DNA of 64,000 bases. It comes from Flavobacteriaceae bacterium CP2B (lineage in GTDB: Bacteria; Bacteroidota; Bacteroidia; Flavobacteriales; Flavobacteriaceae). A program made the translations under genes and the position numbers. Each line of letters starts with the position of its first letter. Position 1 is the first letter of the stretch. The stretch spans positions 1 to 64,000 of the forward strand of contig LXTR01000056.1 in the NCBI GenBank assembly GCA_001683825.1. Direction: 5' to 3'. The notes below the pieces were generated by a model. It saw only the letters and a program-made list of their open reading frames with translations. It was not told the DNA's origin and made no database searches. Shown here one piece after another: positions 9,731 to 18,902 of the stretch.

Positions 9731-10300
9731 CTAGAGCACGCGGGTGGCTTTAACAAAAGAATAATTCCAAAACCCTTCCCTGAGGGAAGAAACAATGACC
9801 CCCCTGGAAGTCGTGGAATGGATAAACCGGATATCATCTCCGTCTACGTCGACCACCAGCCCCACATGATTGATTTTCCTCCCACGGCGGGTGGTGGTAA
9901 AAAACAAGAGGTCCCCTTTGGTAATGTCGTCGACCTTGATTCGTTTGCCCTCCTCCGCCATTTCGTGGGAGACCCTGGGCAGGGTAATATCGTGGGCCCT
10001 GAAAGCCACATAGAGGAGGCCGGAGCAATCCATCCCGTTTTCATTGGTGCCCCCATACCGGTAACGCACCCCTGAAAATGCCAGGGCGGTATTGATGATG
10101 CCATCTACTTTGGCGGGGCTGATGTCGTATCCCGTATCTTCGACAGGGTCGCCTTCCCCGGAAATTTCTTCGGGAAGATTCTCCGTTTCACCGGCTTCAA
10201 CACTTACCGTGGCGGGGTTGCTGGCATAGGTAGTCCTTTTCTTGGTGCCACAGGCCAATAGGAGTAAAAAAAGCAAAGCCGAGGCGATCTTACGGGTCAT
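9731..10300 (-). CDS. NlpC/P60 (C40) cell-wall peptidase lipoprotein
   Basis: 189 residues. The start MTRKIASALLFLLLLACG is a lipoprotein signal with lipobox LLAC (Cys17), so it is anchored in an envelope membrane. The NlpC/P60 domain covers residues about 60-189: catalytic Cys92 in MDCSGLLYVAF, His145 in NHVGLVV, and a third polar residue, His161, in FIHSTTSRGV. Members cut peptide stems of peptidoglycan, typically D-Glu-diaminopimelate bonds. The gene is five bases from comEC on the same strand, so the two are probably co-transcribed; a wall hydrolase beside a DNA-uptake channel is a common flavobacterial pairing as far as I recall. Confidence 0.92.
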   Translation of the reverse strand: MTRKIASALLFLLLLACGTKKRTTYASNPATVSVEAGETENLPEEISGEGDPVEDTGYDISPAKVDGIINTALAFSGVRYRYGGTNENGMDCSGLLYVAFRAHDITLPRVSHEMAEEGKRIKVDDITKGDLLFFTTTRRGRKINHVGLVVDVDGDDIRFIHSTTSRGVIVSSLREGFWNYSFVKATRVL

Positions 10301-10461
10301 CCAGTGGGAATTAAAGTCTCTCGGGTATCAAATTTAACCAAATTTTTTAACGTGGTTCGGGGGAAAGCCTCCAACACCATGTGCCATCTTCTGGGTTCAT
10401 TATTTGCATTACCCTGTTATTCTTTGAACGCAAGACCCCTATAACTATTGCATCCGTGGGG

Positions 10462-11601
10462 TTACAGGGCATTTTTTTCTTTGGATTTTCGGAGGTCGGC
10501 GACGATCAAGGCGGCCGTTTTTTCACTGGCGCCTTTCCCGCCCAGCTTTTTCTCAAGGGCGTCATAGGCCTCCAACTGCGCCTTCCGTTTCGGGCCCTCC
10601 AGGATTTGTTCCAGCTCGGTTCGGAGCCTGCTGCCGGTCAGGTCCCCCTGTATTAGTTCTTTCACCACCTCCCGGTCCATGATCAGGTTGACCAGGGAGA
10701 TATAATTGAGGGTAATAATTCTTTTGGCAATCTGGTAGGAAAGCCAGTTTCCCTTATAGCATACTACCTGCGGGACTTTTAAAAGCGCCGTTTCCAGGGT
10801 GGCCGTGCCACTGGTAACCAGGGCGGCATGCGCATTCAGCAAGAGGGCGTAGGTTTGGTGGGTCACAAAGCCCACCCTGGGGTCTTTTAAATAGGGGGCG
10901 TAGAAATCCGCGTCCAGGCTGGGGGCCCCTCCGATCACAAATTGGTAGTCCGGGAAGCGCGAGGTAATAGAAAGCATCACGTTGAGCATCTTCTCTACCT
11001 CCTGTTTCCTGCTCCCTGGCAGCAGGGCAATAATGGGGCGGTCGGGATCCAGGCCGTTTTCCATCCTGAATGCCATTGGGTCCGGGGCCTTTTTGTCACC
11101 CAGGGCGTCGATCAGGGGGTGCCCCACAAATTGTACGGGAAAACCGTATTTTTTCTCATAAAAGTCCTTTTCAAAAGGGAGGATGACATACATGGCATCA
11201 ATGTCCCTTTTGATTTTTTTGATTCGCCCTTCCCTGGATGCCCAGATCTGGGGGGAAATATAGTAGTTGGTGCGGTAGCCGTGTTCTTTTGCCCACTGGG
11301 CGATCCGCAGGTTAAAACCGGAATAGTCTATGAAGATGACCACATCCGGCTGGAATGCCTGGATATCTTCCTTGCAAAACCGGATACTCTTAAGAATGGT
11401 CCCTATGTTGGCCAGTACTTCGGAGAAGCCCATAAAGGCCATTTCCTTATAATGCCTTACCAGCCTGCCCCCGGCTTTTTCCATGAGGTCCCCGCCCCAG
11501 CAGCGGATATCCGCCGCGGCATCCTGGGCCCGCAATGCCCGGATCAGGTTGGAACCATGCAGGTCCCCGGAAGCTTCGCCGGCAATGATGTAGTATTTCA
11601 T
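10462..11601 (-). CDS. lpxB: Lipid-A-disaccharide synthase
   Basis: 379 residues. It joins UDP-2,3-diacylglucosamine and lipid X to make the lipid A disaccharide at the inner membrane. Seen: the N-terminal MKYYIIAGEASGDLHGSNLI (Rossmann half of a GT19 enzyme), IFIDYSGFNLRIA, YISPQIWASREGRIKKIK, LPGSRKQEVEKML and TSGTATLETALL, all family hallmarks. The ATG at 11601 is chosen because the conserved N-terminus starts there; an earlier in-frame codon adds twenty unconserved residues. It lies on the same strand as surE and a small membrane protein gene, a flavobacterial arrangement, but separated from them by 280 bases. Confidence 0.95.
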   Translation of the reverse strand: MKYYIIAGEASGDLHGSNLIRALRAQDAAADIRCWGGDLMEKAGGRLVRHYKEMAFMGFSEVLANIGTILKSIRFCKEDIQAFQPDVVIFIDYSGFNLRIAQWAKEHGYRTNYYISPQIWASREGRIKKIKRDIDAMYVILPFEKDFYEKKYGFPVQFVGHPLIDALGDKKAPDPMAFRMENGLDPDRPIIALLPGSRKQEVEKMLNVMLSITSRFPDYQFVIGGAPSLDADFYAPYLKDPRVGFVTHQTYALLLNAHAALVTSGTATLETALLKVPQVVCYKGNWLSYQIAKRIITLNYISLVNLIMDREVVKELIQGDLTGSRLRTELEQILEGPKRKAQLEAYDALEKKLGGKGASEKTAALIVADLRKSKEKNAL

Positions 11602-11881
11602 CTTACAAGTAATTATTAAGGAACAGGCGCAACCTGGGTGAAACAGGGGAGGGGATACCATTCTTTGAAATGCGTATTGCCCGACTGCTTGGGATCCCTA
11701 TGGTTTTTTGGCCAATTCAGTAGTTTTGTGCTCATCAACCTATTAACATATTTCAAAATTTCCAGAATCACCCCGGAGGCCTGTTGGACCAGCGGGTGTA
11801 ATTGCCCTGTTTCAATTCTGGGCCTGTACAACAAAGTTCCTTCAACCCACTGCAAATTCCTTTCACCCTGGTCCCCTGCGT
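11602..11881. other. 280-base non-coding gap between lpxB and the small membrane protein gene
   Basis: Short open frames exist on both strands (for example 11638-11907 plus and 11616-11855 minus), but their translations look random and have no recognisable domain. The stretch is AT-richer than its neighbours, with runs such as ctattaacatatttcaaaat. I saw no convincing terminator or promoter. It may hold the lpxB promoter or the remains of a lost gene. Confidence 0.4.
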
Positions 11882-12169
11882 TTAAAAAACCTTGTAATAC
11901 AAAATAACAATGGCCGTGAGCAGGGTGGCTATCAGCACCCCCCTGGCCCTTTGGTCGCGCCGTATTTTCAGGAAACCAAAAAACGCTACCAGGTTCAGGA
12001 TCGCACCCAGTGCAAGGAGGCTTCCCAGGTGCCCCTGTTCGGCAGCGGCTTCAAAGGTTTCCGCGATACCCATATCGGAAAACAACAGGATGTACAATAA
12101 GGTGCCAAAGGTATTGGCAATGAGGCCGACCAGGAAACCGATCGCAATTTCTTTCTTTTGATTCGTCAT
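11882..12169 (-). CDS. Small integral membrane protein, unknown function
   Basis: 95 residues. I do not recognise a named family. It begins with a short charged segment (MTNQKKE) and has three hydrophobic stretches, at about residues 8-30, 46-66 and 76-94, with the charged loop KIRRDQRARG between the last two. The predicted topology is three transmembrane helices. Its start codon overlaps the stop of surE (ATGA), so it is translationally coupled to that gene, and lpxB lies downstream. The surE-small membrane protein-lpxB order suggests a conserved flavobacterial cluster linked to the envelope, but the role is unknown. Confidence 0.75.
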   Translation of the reverse strand: MTNQKKEIAIGFLVGLIANTFGTLLYILLFSDMGIAETFEAAAEQGHLGSLLALGAILNLVAFFGFLKIRRDQRARGVLIATLLTAIVILYYKVF

Positions 12170-12939
12170 AAATTCCAGTTGTTTACATCCTGTATGGCGT
12201 GGTGTGCCGTGAGGTCAAATTGGGTTGGGACGAGTGAAATATACCCATTGGCCAGGGCCCATTCATCAGTATCCTCTCCTTTGTCGAGCAATTCAAATTC
12301 GCCGGTAAGCCAGTAATAGTCCTTGCCATTGGGATTGGTACGCTTGTCAAATTTCTCTTTCCAGTTGGCCCGTGCCTGCCGGCAAACCTTGACGCCCTTT
12401 AGGGCTTCTTTGGGTAATTTAGGGATATTTACATTTAGCACCACCCCTTTTGGCATTCCATGGGCCAGGGCTTCGCGCACAATAGTTTTGATATGGTCTT
12501 CAGCTGCCGCGAAGTTGGCCTCCCACGAATAATCACAGAGGGAGAACCCTATGGCCGGAATCCCTTCGATCCCCGCTTCTATGGCAGCACTCATGGTGCC
12601 GGAATAGATCACATTAATGGAGGAGTTGGACCCGTGGTTGATACCGCTTACACAGAGATCTGGCTTACGGTCCAGCAATTCGCGCAACCCTAGTTTGACA
12701 CAGTCTGCCGGGGTGCCGCTGCAGCTGTATTCTACCAGTGCGCCCCCTTCAAGGTCGATAGCCACCTTTTTTGAATACAGGGTGTTGTCCAGGGTAATGG
12801 CATGGCCCATCCCGGATTGGGGGCTGTCCGGGGCCACCACGACCACTTCCCCCAATTCCTTCATATAGCCCACCAGCGCCCTGAGCCCGGGAGCCGTGAT
12901 CCCATCATCGTTCGTAACCAGAATAAGGGGTTTTGGCAT
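12166..12939 (-). CDS. surE: 5'/3'-nucleotidase SurE
   Basis: 257 residues. SurE dephosphorylates nucleoside 5'- and 3'-monophosphates and is linked to stationary-phase survival. Seen: the metal-binding LVTNDDGITAPGLRAL at the N-terminus, VVAPDSPQSGMGHAIT, the nucleotide-site CSGTPADCVKLGL, and VSGINHGSNSSINVIYSGTM, all diagnostic. The ATG at 12939 is chosen because the conserved N-terminus begins there and a TATTTTTG promoter element lies 18 bases before it; the earlier in-frame codon at 12960 would fall on that element. It is the first gene of a short operon with the small membrane protein. Confidence 0.96.
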   Translation of the reverse strand: MPKPLILVTNDDGITAPGLRALVGYMKELGEVVVVAPDSPQSGMGHAITLDNTLYSKKVAIDLEGGALVEYSCSGTPADCVKLGLRELLDRKPDLCVSGINHGSNSSINVIYSGTMSAAIEAGIEGIPAIGFSLCDYSWEANFAAAEDHIKTIVREALAHGMPKGVVLNVNIPKLPKEALKGVKVCRQARANWKEKFDKRTNPNGKDYYWLTGEFELLDKGEDTDEWALANGYISLVPTQFDLTAHHAIQDVNNWNL

Positions 12940-12957
12940 ATGGCATACTTTATGTTG

Positions 12958-12965
12958 CAAAAATA
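12958..12965 (-). promoter_or_regulatory. -7 promoter element of surE
   Basis: TATTTTTG on the minus strand matches TAnnTTTG. Its distance of 18 bases to the surE ATG fits the short leaders seen at other genes here. Confidence 0.55.
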
Positions 12966-13253
12966 CGTTTTAATGTGGTAATGCCGGGGGGGAACCCATG
13001 TCCAATTTCAGGATGTACGGGAGCCATAAAACCCGCTCACTCCGATACGACAAAAAGGCACTTGGCAGGGATGACCGATCGCCGGCACCTTCAAAACATA
13101 AGCAATCAGGGCTTTAACAAAAAATTAATCGGAGTGTCGTTCGGACTGGCATAGTTTTTTCTGTAACTTAGATGATTCAAGATTTTTGTGTATCTTCTTC
13201 TGAAATAGGGTAGGGATAGAAAAATTGAGTCTGAAGACAAAAAAAAGATCTAA
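12966..13253. other. Divergent intergenic region surE / tail-specific protease
   Basis: No gene is supported here. A weak -7-like TAACTTAG lies at 13164-13171 facing the protease gene and would give a leader of about 80 bases. The base composition drops towards AT near 13140-13250, as expected for a promoter region. A single GTAAC at 13162 has no partner half-site. Confidence 0.35.
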
Positions 13254-15434
13254 ATGAAAAGGAATCTCACACTTGGATTTTTGGTGATCCTTATCGCTGT
13301 CGCTTCGTGCAGCTTCACCAACAAATCATTTGAAACCAACGATAAGGACAAGTTACTGCTCGACCTGATTACCTATGTTCTGGAACGCGGTCATTATGAA
13401 CCCAAAAACATCAATGACGATTTCTCCGTCCATGTATTTGAGGATTTTATCAATGTGCTCGATCCAACAAAACGGTACTTCCTCGAAGAGGACATCCTCG
13501 AGTTTGAGCAGTACAAATTTCAGATTGACGACCAAATCAAAAACACGGATATCGCCTTCTTCAACCTTGTATACGACAGGCTGATGAAAAGGATGGAGGA
13601 AGCCAAGGGCATTTACAGTGAAGTGCTTGACGATCCATTCGATTTTAGTGCGGACGAAAGTATCGATATCAACTACGAGGACCAACCGTTTGCACGTGAT
13701 AGGGGCGAACTACGGGAGCGATGGAGGCAACAATTGAAATACGCCACCATAGGGACCTATGACTCCAAAATGAACAACCAGAAGCAAAAGATTACGGTCA
13801 CGGATGAAGAGACCGGTGAGGAACTCATTTTGGACGAGCCCGGGGAGGTGGCCGCGAGCAGCAAGCCCCTGTCTCCTGAAGAGATTGAAAAGGCCGCCCG
13901 TGAATCTACCCGCCAGACCCTGGATGAATTCTTCGATTTCGTCGCAGACCTGGAGCGCAAGGACTGGTTTGTACAATACATCAACACCATCGTGGATGAA
14001 TTTGACCCGCATACCTATTATTTTGCCCCTGAGGATAAGGACAAGTTTGATATCAGCATGTCGGGTAAGTTCGAAGGCATTGGAGCCCGTCTCCAGAAAA
14101 AACCCGAAGGTGCCAAGATCGTGGAGATCATTTCGGGCGGGCCGGTCTGGAGAAACCAGCAATTGGAAGTGGGTGACGAGATCCTCAAGGTAGGACAAGA
14201 CGGACAGCCTCCGGTGAATATTGTGGGAATGCGCCTTGACGATGCCATCAAACTCATCAAAGGCCCCAAGGGAACCGTGGTAGACCTTACGGTGCGCAAG
14301 GTGGATGGTTCTATAGAAGAGATATCCATCACACGCGATGTGGTGGAACTGGAAGAATCCTATGCCAAGTCGGCTACCGTGATCAAGGACAACCGTAAAT
14401 TCGGGCTGATCAACCTTCCCAAATTCTATGTAGACTTTGATGATTATTCTGAGCGCAATGCGGCCACCGATGTGGCCAAGGAAGTGGAACGCCTGAAAGA
14501 GGAAGGCGTCCAGGGTTTAATCCTGGACCTAAGGGATAACGGCGGAGGATCCTTGAAAACCGTGGTGGAGATGGCCGGGCTGTTTATCAAGGACGGGCCC
14601 ATCGTACAGGTACGCTCCTCGGGCAAGGACAAGGATATCTATGAAGATAAAGACGAACGCATACAGTGGGACGGTCCCCTGGTGATCCTCGTGAACGAAC
14701 TTTCCGCATCTGCTTCGGAAATCCTCGCCGCAGCTATGCAGGATTATAAAAGGGCAGTGGTCATTGGCAGTAAACAGACCTTTGGAAAAGGTACCGTACA
14801 AAACGTAATCCCTCTGGAAAACATTGTCCGCAGCAATGAGTATGGGGACCTGGGTGCGATCAAACTCACCACCCAGAAGTTTTATCGTATCAATGGCGGA
14901 TCTACCCAATTGGAAGGGGTAAAAAGCGATGTGGTGGTTCCAGACCGCTATAGCTATATAGACCTGGGAGAACGCGACCAGAACAACCCCCTGGGTTGGG
15001 ATAAGATCTCCCCGGCCAAATATCAGCCATGGGATGGGTATATAGATTATGAGTTGACCATCGCCAACAGTACGCGCCGCATGCAGGGCAACCCCCAGAT
15101 CAAATTGATCGAGGAGAACGCCAAATGGCTCAAAACCCAACAGGACGAGACCGTGATCTCACTGAACTATCAGAAATACCGCCAGGAAGCTGAGGAAGAC
15201 AAGGAAATGTCCAGGTATTTCAAAACCATTTCCGACTATGATTCCAAGCTCACCTTCAAGTCACTGGGATATGAGCAGGAACTATTCACCAAGGATCCCG
15301 TACTGCGCGAGAAAAGGGATCGTTGGCACCAGAACCTGGCCAAGGATGTCTATGTGGAAGAAGCGGTCAATGTCCTTGAAGATCTCAAAACCAATAATAT
15401 TGAAAATACGAAACTGGCCAGTGTAAAGGATTGA
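13254..15434 (+). CDS. prc: Tail-specific (C-terminal processing) protease, S41A
   Basis: 726 residues. Tail-specific proteases degrade or trim envelope proteins at their C-termini. The start MKRNLTLGFLVILIAVASCS has a lipobox-like ending at Cys19, so a membrane-anchored periplasmic protein is likely. Domains: N-terminal TSP domain (about 30-270), PDZ (about 275-365), S41 protease core (about 370-560), and a C-terminal Prc domain. The catalytic Ser lies in ELSASASEIL (about 486) and the Lys in QTFGKGTVQ (512); LDLRDNGGGSL is the conserved core segment. Length matches the long Prc type. A strong terminator follows 35 bases after the stop. Confidence 0.95.
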   Translation: MKRNLTLGFLVILIAVASCSFTNKSFETNDKDKLLLDLITYVLERGHYEPKNINDDFSVHVFEDFINVLDPTKRYFLEEDILEFEQYKFQIDDQIKNTDIAFFNLVYDRLMKRMEEAKGIYSEVLDDPFDFSADESIDINYEDQPFARDRGELRERWRQQLKYATIGTYDSKMNNQKQKITVTDEETGEELILDEPGEVAASSKPLSPEEIEKAARESTRQTLDEFFDFVADLERKDWFVQYINTIVDEFDPHTYYFAPEDKDKFDISMSGKFEGIGARLQKKPEGAKIVEIISGGPVWRNQQLEVGDEILKVGQDGQPPVNIVGMRLDDAIKLIKGPKGTVVDLTVRKVDGSIEEISITRDVVELEESYAKSATVIKDNRKFGLINLPKFYVDFDDYSERNAATDVAKEVERLKEEGVQGLILDLRDNGGGSLKTVVEMAGLFIKDGPIVQVRSSGKDKDIYEDKDERIQWDGPLVILVNELSASASEILAAAMQDYKRAVVIGSKQTFGKGTVQNVIPLENIVRSNEYGDLGAIKLTTQKFYRINGGSTQLEGVKSDVVVPDRYSYIDLGERDQNNPLGWDKISPAKYQPWDGYIDYELTIANSTRRMQGNPQIKLIEENAKWLKTQQDETVISLNYQKYRQEAEEDKEMSRYFKTISDYDSKLTFKSLGYEQELFTKDPVLREKRDRWHQNLAKDVYVEEAVNVLEDLKTNNIENTKLASVKD

Positions 15435-15468
15435 GATATCGCCGAACACGCCTTTGGTATACAAAAAG

Positions 15469-15496
15469 ACCCCGATTTTCATGTCGGGGTTTTTTA
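15469..15496 (+). terminator. Rho-independent terminator after prc
   Basis: Stem ACCCCGA (15469-15475) pairs with TCGGGGT (15484-15490), with an eight-base loop and a following T-rich run. Confidence 0.85.
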
Positions 15497-15622
15497 TTTT
15501 AGCATTCTTGCCGGGGCCATAAAAACCATAAATGGTGGGGTGCTTTGCCTGGCCACTACCCCTGCCAGCGGCAGTCGCTCATAACGAGCCCCATTGGAGA
15601 GGTGTGGGAATACCCCGGGAGA

Positions 15623-16174
15623 TCAGCCGACGTTAGGCTTCAGGTGGCCTGAAAATTGCTTTCTGAGCTTGCTGAGCTTGGGGGTGATGACGTAATTGCA
15701 GTAGCCCTGTTCCGGATGGTTCCGGTAGTAATTCTGGTGGTAGTCTTCGGCCTCGTAAAAGGTGCCCAACGGGCTGAGTTCCGTGACAATGGGGTTGTCA
15801 TAATACGTCGCCATTTCCTCCAGGACTTCTTCTGCCACTTGCCTCTGTTGGTCGTCGTGGTAGTAGATGACGGAGCGATATTGCGTTCCCACATCGGCCC
15901 CCTGCCGGTTCAGGGTGGTGGGGTCATGGGTGCTCATGAAGATGGTCAGCAGTTCCTTATAGGAAATCTCCGCTGCATCAAATTCCAATTGTACGACTTC
16001 GGCATGGCCGGTAAGGCCACTACATACCTCCCTATAGGTGGGTTTGCCCGGGGCCTTTCCCCCGGTATAGCCAGACCATATCTGGTGCACGCCCCTTACT
16101 TGCTGGAAGAGGGCCTCGGTACACCAGAAACATCCGCCTCCGAAGGTGGCTTTCGTTTTTGATTTACTGCTCAT
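15623..16174 (-). CDS. msrA: Peptide-methionine (S)-S-oxide reductase MsrA
   Basis: 183 residues. It repairs methionine-S-sulfoxide in proteins using thioredoxin. Seen: the catalytic motif FGGGCFWCTEA with nucleophile Cys15, the GYTGG segment, the EVVQLEFD segment and HDPTTLNRQGADVGTQYRS, all diagnostic for MsrA; one further cysteine near the C-terminus (GYCNYV) can act as resolving residue. The start overlaps the upstream msrB gene by 11 bases, so the two repair enzymes for the S and R epimers are made together. No signal peptide is visible; a cytoplasmic enzyme is likely. Confidence 0.97.
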   Translation of the reverse strand: MSSKSKTKATFGGGCFWCTEALFQQVRGVHQIWSGYTGGKAPGKPTYREVCSGLTGHAEVVQLEFDAAEISYKELLTIFMSTHDPTTLNRQGADVGTQYRSVIYYHDDQQRQVAEEVLEEMATYYDNPIVTELSPLGTFYEAEDYHQNYYRNHPEQGYCNYVITPKLSKLRKQFSGHLKPNVG

Positions 16175-16628
16175 TGGGGGTGGTTGTTTTTAGGAGTTCA
16201 AGGGATTCTGAATTAATGCAGTACCTCAGGCCGCTGGGCGGGGGCCCGTCGGGGAATACATGCCCCAAATGCGCATCGCAGGTATTGCACATCACTTCTA
16301 CCCGGATCATCCCATAGGAATGGTCTTTCTCGTACTTTATGGCGTTCTGGGTTATTGGTTGCGTAAAACTGGGCCAGCCGGTTCCCGAGTCAAACTTAAT
16401 GGTAGAATCAAAAAGGGGGGTTTCACAGCAGGCACAGGCATATTTCCCAGCTTCGTAACTACTGCACAAAGCTCCGGAATGGGGAGCTTCTGTTCCTTTT
16501 TTCCGGGTGATCCTGAACTGGGCGGGGGTCAATAGCTCCTGCCATTCCGCATCGGATTTCTCTACCCGTCTGTCGGGTTCGGGGTTTCCGGCGGTGCTGA
16601 AATGTATTACGTCTTTCCAGGTTAGCAT
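16164..16628 (-). CDS. msrB: Peptide-methionine (R)-S-oxide reductase MsrB
   Basis: 154 residues. It reduces methionine-R-sulfoxide. Seen: two zinc-binding Cys pairs (CACC in the first half, CNTC in the second), the GTGWPSF segment, DAHLGHVFPDGP, and the catalytic Cys in LRYCINSESL. I chose the ATG at 16628: the alternative in-frame TTG at 16643 overlaps a TAACTTTG promoter element. It is the first gene of the msrB-msrA operon and overlaps msrA by 11 bases. Confidence 0.96.
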   Translation of the reverse strand: MLTWKDVIHFSTAGNPEPDRRVEKSDAEWQELLTPAQFRITRKKGTEAPHSGALCSSYEAGKYACACCETPLFDSTIKFDSGTGWPSFTQPITQNAIKYEKDHSYGMIRVEVMCNTCDAHLGHVFPDGPPPSGLRYCINSESLELLKTTTPNEQ

Positions 16629-16640
16629 AGTTGGTACTGT

Positions 16641-16648
16641 CAAAGTTA
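16641..16648 (-). promoter_or_regulatory. -7 promoter element of msrB-msrA
   Basis: TAACTTTG on the minus strand matches TAnnTTTG and ends 12 bases before the msrB ATG, which implies a very short leader. Confidence 0.55.
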
Positions 16649-16781
16649 ATAGGCCTGTTTTTGCGGTTTAGTTGGAAATAGGATTTCCGTGCCTAGAATA
16701 GGTCGGTAATTCCTGTATAACTTACAAAAACTTCCATGTAAAACCCCTTATATTGCGATAAAATCAGAACCCCTGTTCCCC

Positions 16782-17594
16782 ATGGATGCCCGGCGTAGGA
16801 ATTATCTTGTGTATACCCTGTTGTTGCTGGCGTGTACCATCGTATTTTGGCTGTTCGACAATTTTTACACCCCCGCTACCTACAGTGATCCTGAGCTGGA
16901 GGCCGGCGGGCCTGCGGTACCCCGTTTCGCACTCCCGGCCTCAACCACCGGGGAGGTCGTTCACCACGCCTATTACAGCCTTTCTTACCATGAAGCGTAT
17001 GAGCAGGCCGAGTGGGTGGCCTATACCCTGGATAGGATACACCTGACCTATGATGACAGGGAGCGTCCCCTGTTTATTGAAGACCCCAGGGTAAGGAGTA
17101 AATCGGCTGATTGGAAGAACTATCGCGGTTCGGGCTATGACCGGGGGCATTTATGCCCGGCCGGTGACCGGCGCTTCTCGGACTATGCCTACAATGAAAC
17201 CTTTTATACCAGCAATATCAGTCCGCAGCGTTCCGATTTCAATGCAGGGGTATGGAACCGGCTGGAAATACAGGTGCGCAGATGGGCCAGGCGGTATGGG
17301 ACACTCTATGTGATTACCGGGGGGGTACTTAAAAAGGGCCTGGGATCCATAGGGGAGGAGGCGGTTGCTGTACCCGAGGCATTTTACAAAATAGTGGTCC
17401 GTGGCGATGAGGCAGAGCCCAAGGTGCTGGCCTTCCTCATGCCGCACCGGGAAACCAATGGATCCTTACCGGGTTTCCTGGTCCCGGTAGACAGCCTTGA
17501 ACAGATCACCGGGATCGATTTTTTCCATCAGCTCCCCGATAACCTGGAATCCGGGCTGGAGCAAAGCGCTTCGGGAAAAGGGTGGAAATTCTAG
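16782..17594 (+). CDS. DNA/RNA non-specific endonuclease with N-terminal anchor
   Basis: 270 residues, NucA/Serratia nuclease family. One hydrophobic stretch at residues about 9-25 acts as a signal anchor or signal peptide, so the catalytic part faces the periplasm or outside. The active-site motif is SGYDRGHLCPAGDR with His123 of DRGH; the metal-ligand Asn is in the NISPQ / GVWNRLE region downstream. Family members hydrolyse DNA and RNA without sequence preference and use magnesium. The gene stands alone between the msrB promoter and the convergent rodA gene. A nutritional or DNA-scavenging role is plausible but not shown. Confidence 0.92.
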   Translation: MDARRRNYLVYTLLLLACTIVFWLFDNFYTPATYSDPELEAGGPAVPRFALPASTTGEVVHHAYYSLSYHEAYEQAEWVAYTLDRIHLTYDDRERPLFIEDPRVRSKSADWKNYRGSGYDRGHLCPAGDRRFSDYAYNETFYTSNISPQRSDFNAGVWNRLEIQVRRWARRYGTLYVITGGVLKKGLGSIGEEAVAVPEAFYKIVVRGDEAEPKVLAFLMPHRETNGSLPGFLVPVDSLEQITGIDFFHQLPDNLESGLEQSASGKGWKF

Positions 17595-17621
17595 CCAGGC
17601 GCGCAACCTACCCGGGCCGGT

Positions 17622-18902
17622 TTACCATTCGTTCAGGCGGTTGGCATCGAGCCTCAGGAAGATAAACAACAGTGCCGTAAAGCCCAGGAGCCCGGAGCCG
17701 CCATAACTAAAAAAGGGAAGGGGGATCCCTATGGTGGGAAGGATCCCGATAACCATCCCGATATTGATAAAATAGTGGATGAAGAGGATGGAGATGACCC
17801 CGTACCCATACATCCTGCTAAAGGCGTGTTTCTGGCGTTCTGCCAGATACACCAGCCGGAGCAGCAGGAGGGTAAACAGGATTACCACGGTGGTGGTCCC
17901 CAAAAAGCCCCATTCCTCCCCGACGGTACTGAAGATATAGTCGGTATGTTGTTCCGGTACGAAATCGCCCTTGGTGCGGGTGCCTTCCAGGAAGCCCTTT
18001 CCAAAAAAGCCCCCCGATTCTATTGCCTTCTCGGATTGATAGGTATTATAGCCGATGGTTTTCCGGATTTCTTCCAGCTTGTTGGGGTCTTTTTCCAGCC
18101 TGAGCCAAAGGCTGAAACGATCGCGGTGCCTTTGTTCAAAAACCTTGTAAAAAACCAGGTTTACCGAGAGTGAAAATACGATGGATGCTATATAGATCGC
18201 AATCAGCGGGAGCAGGGGGATCCTGGTCCTTGAACGCTTCAGGAGGAAAATAAGGACAATTAGCAGGGCCAAGCCTATCGCTACCCAAATCGTTCCGTAC
18301 ATCAGGGTTGTGACAAAGATCAGGATGGCCATGAACGCGATACCCAGGTAGAAAAGCGGCAGCCCTTCGCGAAACAAGACAAACACCAGGGCAAAAAATA
18401 CCAGGGCACTGCCGGGATCGGGTTGTGGAATGATGAGTACCGCGGGCAGTACGATAATCAGGATGGCATACAACTGGTCTTTACGCCTTTTGATATCGGT
18501 CTGTATATCGCTTAGGTACTTGGCCAGGGCCAGGGCAGTGGCTACTTTGGCGATTTCGGAAGGTTGCAGGTTGAAGAAGCCGAGGTTGTACCAGGAAGTG
18601 GCCCCCGCAATGGTTTTTCCAAATACGAAAAGCCCCAAAAGTAGCACCATGGAAACAATGTAAAGCAGGCCCGAGAAACGCTCATAGAAATTGGCTTCCA
18701 ATGCGGCAATAAGGAGGATGCTCGCAAAGCTCACCGCTATGAAAAAAAGCTGTTTTCCATAGAGTTGGCTGAAATCGAAGATCAAGGGGTGGCTTTCCGA
18801 AAAGGTACTGGAATAAATATTGAGCCAACCTATGGCAACAAGGAAGAGGTAAAAAAGGATGGATAGCCAATCAATGCGCTTTAGCAGGCTCCTACCAAAC
18901 AT
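17622..18902 (-). CDS. rodA: Rod shape-determining peptidoglycan polymerase RodA
   Basis: 426 residues with about ten transmembrane helices. RodA is the SEDS-family glycosyltransferase of the elongasome and works with penicillin-binding protein 2. Seen: the segment NLQPSEIAKVATALALAKYL, PQPDPGSALVF and the C-terminal IGIPLPFFSYGGSGLLG, which are SEDS hallmarks. It is the last gene of the mre operon and overlaps the upstream pbp2 gene by 11 bases. An insertion of charged residues around 250-310 (RHRDRFSLWLRLEKDP) is normal for the periplasmic loop in this family. Confidence 0.95.
   Translation of the reverse strand: MFGRSLLKRIDWLSILFYLFLVAIGWLNIYSSTFSESHPLIFDFSQLYGKQLFFIAVSFASILLIAALEANFYERFSGLLYIVSMVLLLGLFVFGKTIAGATSWYNLGFFNLQPSEIAKVATALALAKYLSDIQTDIKRRKDQLYAILIIVLPAVLIIPQPDPGSALVFFALVFVLFREGLPLFYLGIAFMAILIFVTTLMYGTIWVAIGLALLIVLIFLLKRSRTRIPLLPLIAIYIASIVFSLSVNLVFYKVFEQRHRDRFSLWLRLEKDPNKLEEIRKTIGYNTYQSEKAIESGGFFGKGFLEGTRTKGDFVPEQHTDYIFSTVGEEWGFLGTTTVVILFTLLLLRLVYLAERQKHAFSRMYGYGVISILFIHYFINIGMVIGILPTIGIPLPFFSYGGSGLLGFTALLFIFLRLDANRLNEW

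Noticed and set aside
11638-11907. Open frame of 89 codons in the lpxB gap
   Set aside because: No homology pattern, runs into the neighbouring gene on the opposite strand.
12933-13154. Open frame of 73 codons between surE and prc
   Set aside because: It runs through the surE promoter, starts inside surE and has no recognisable domain.
13162-13166. GTAAC in front of the tail-specific protease gene
   Set aside because: No matching half-site four bases later, so it does not fit the operator.
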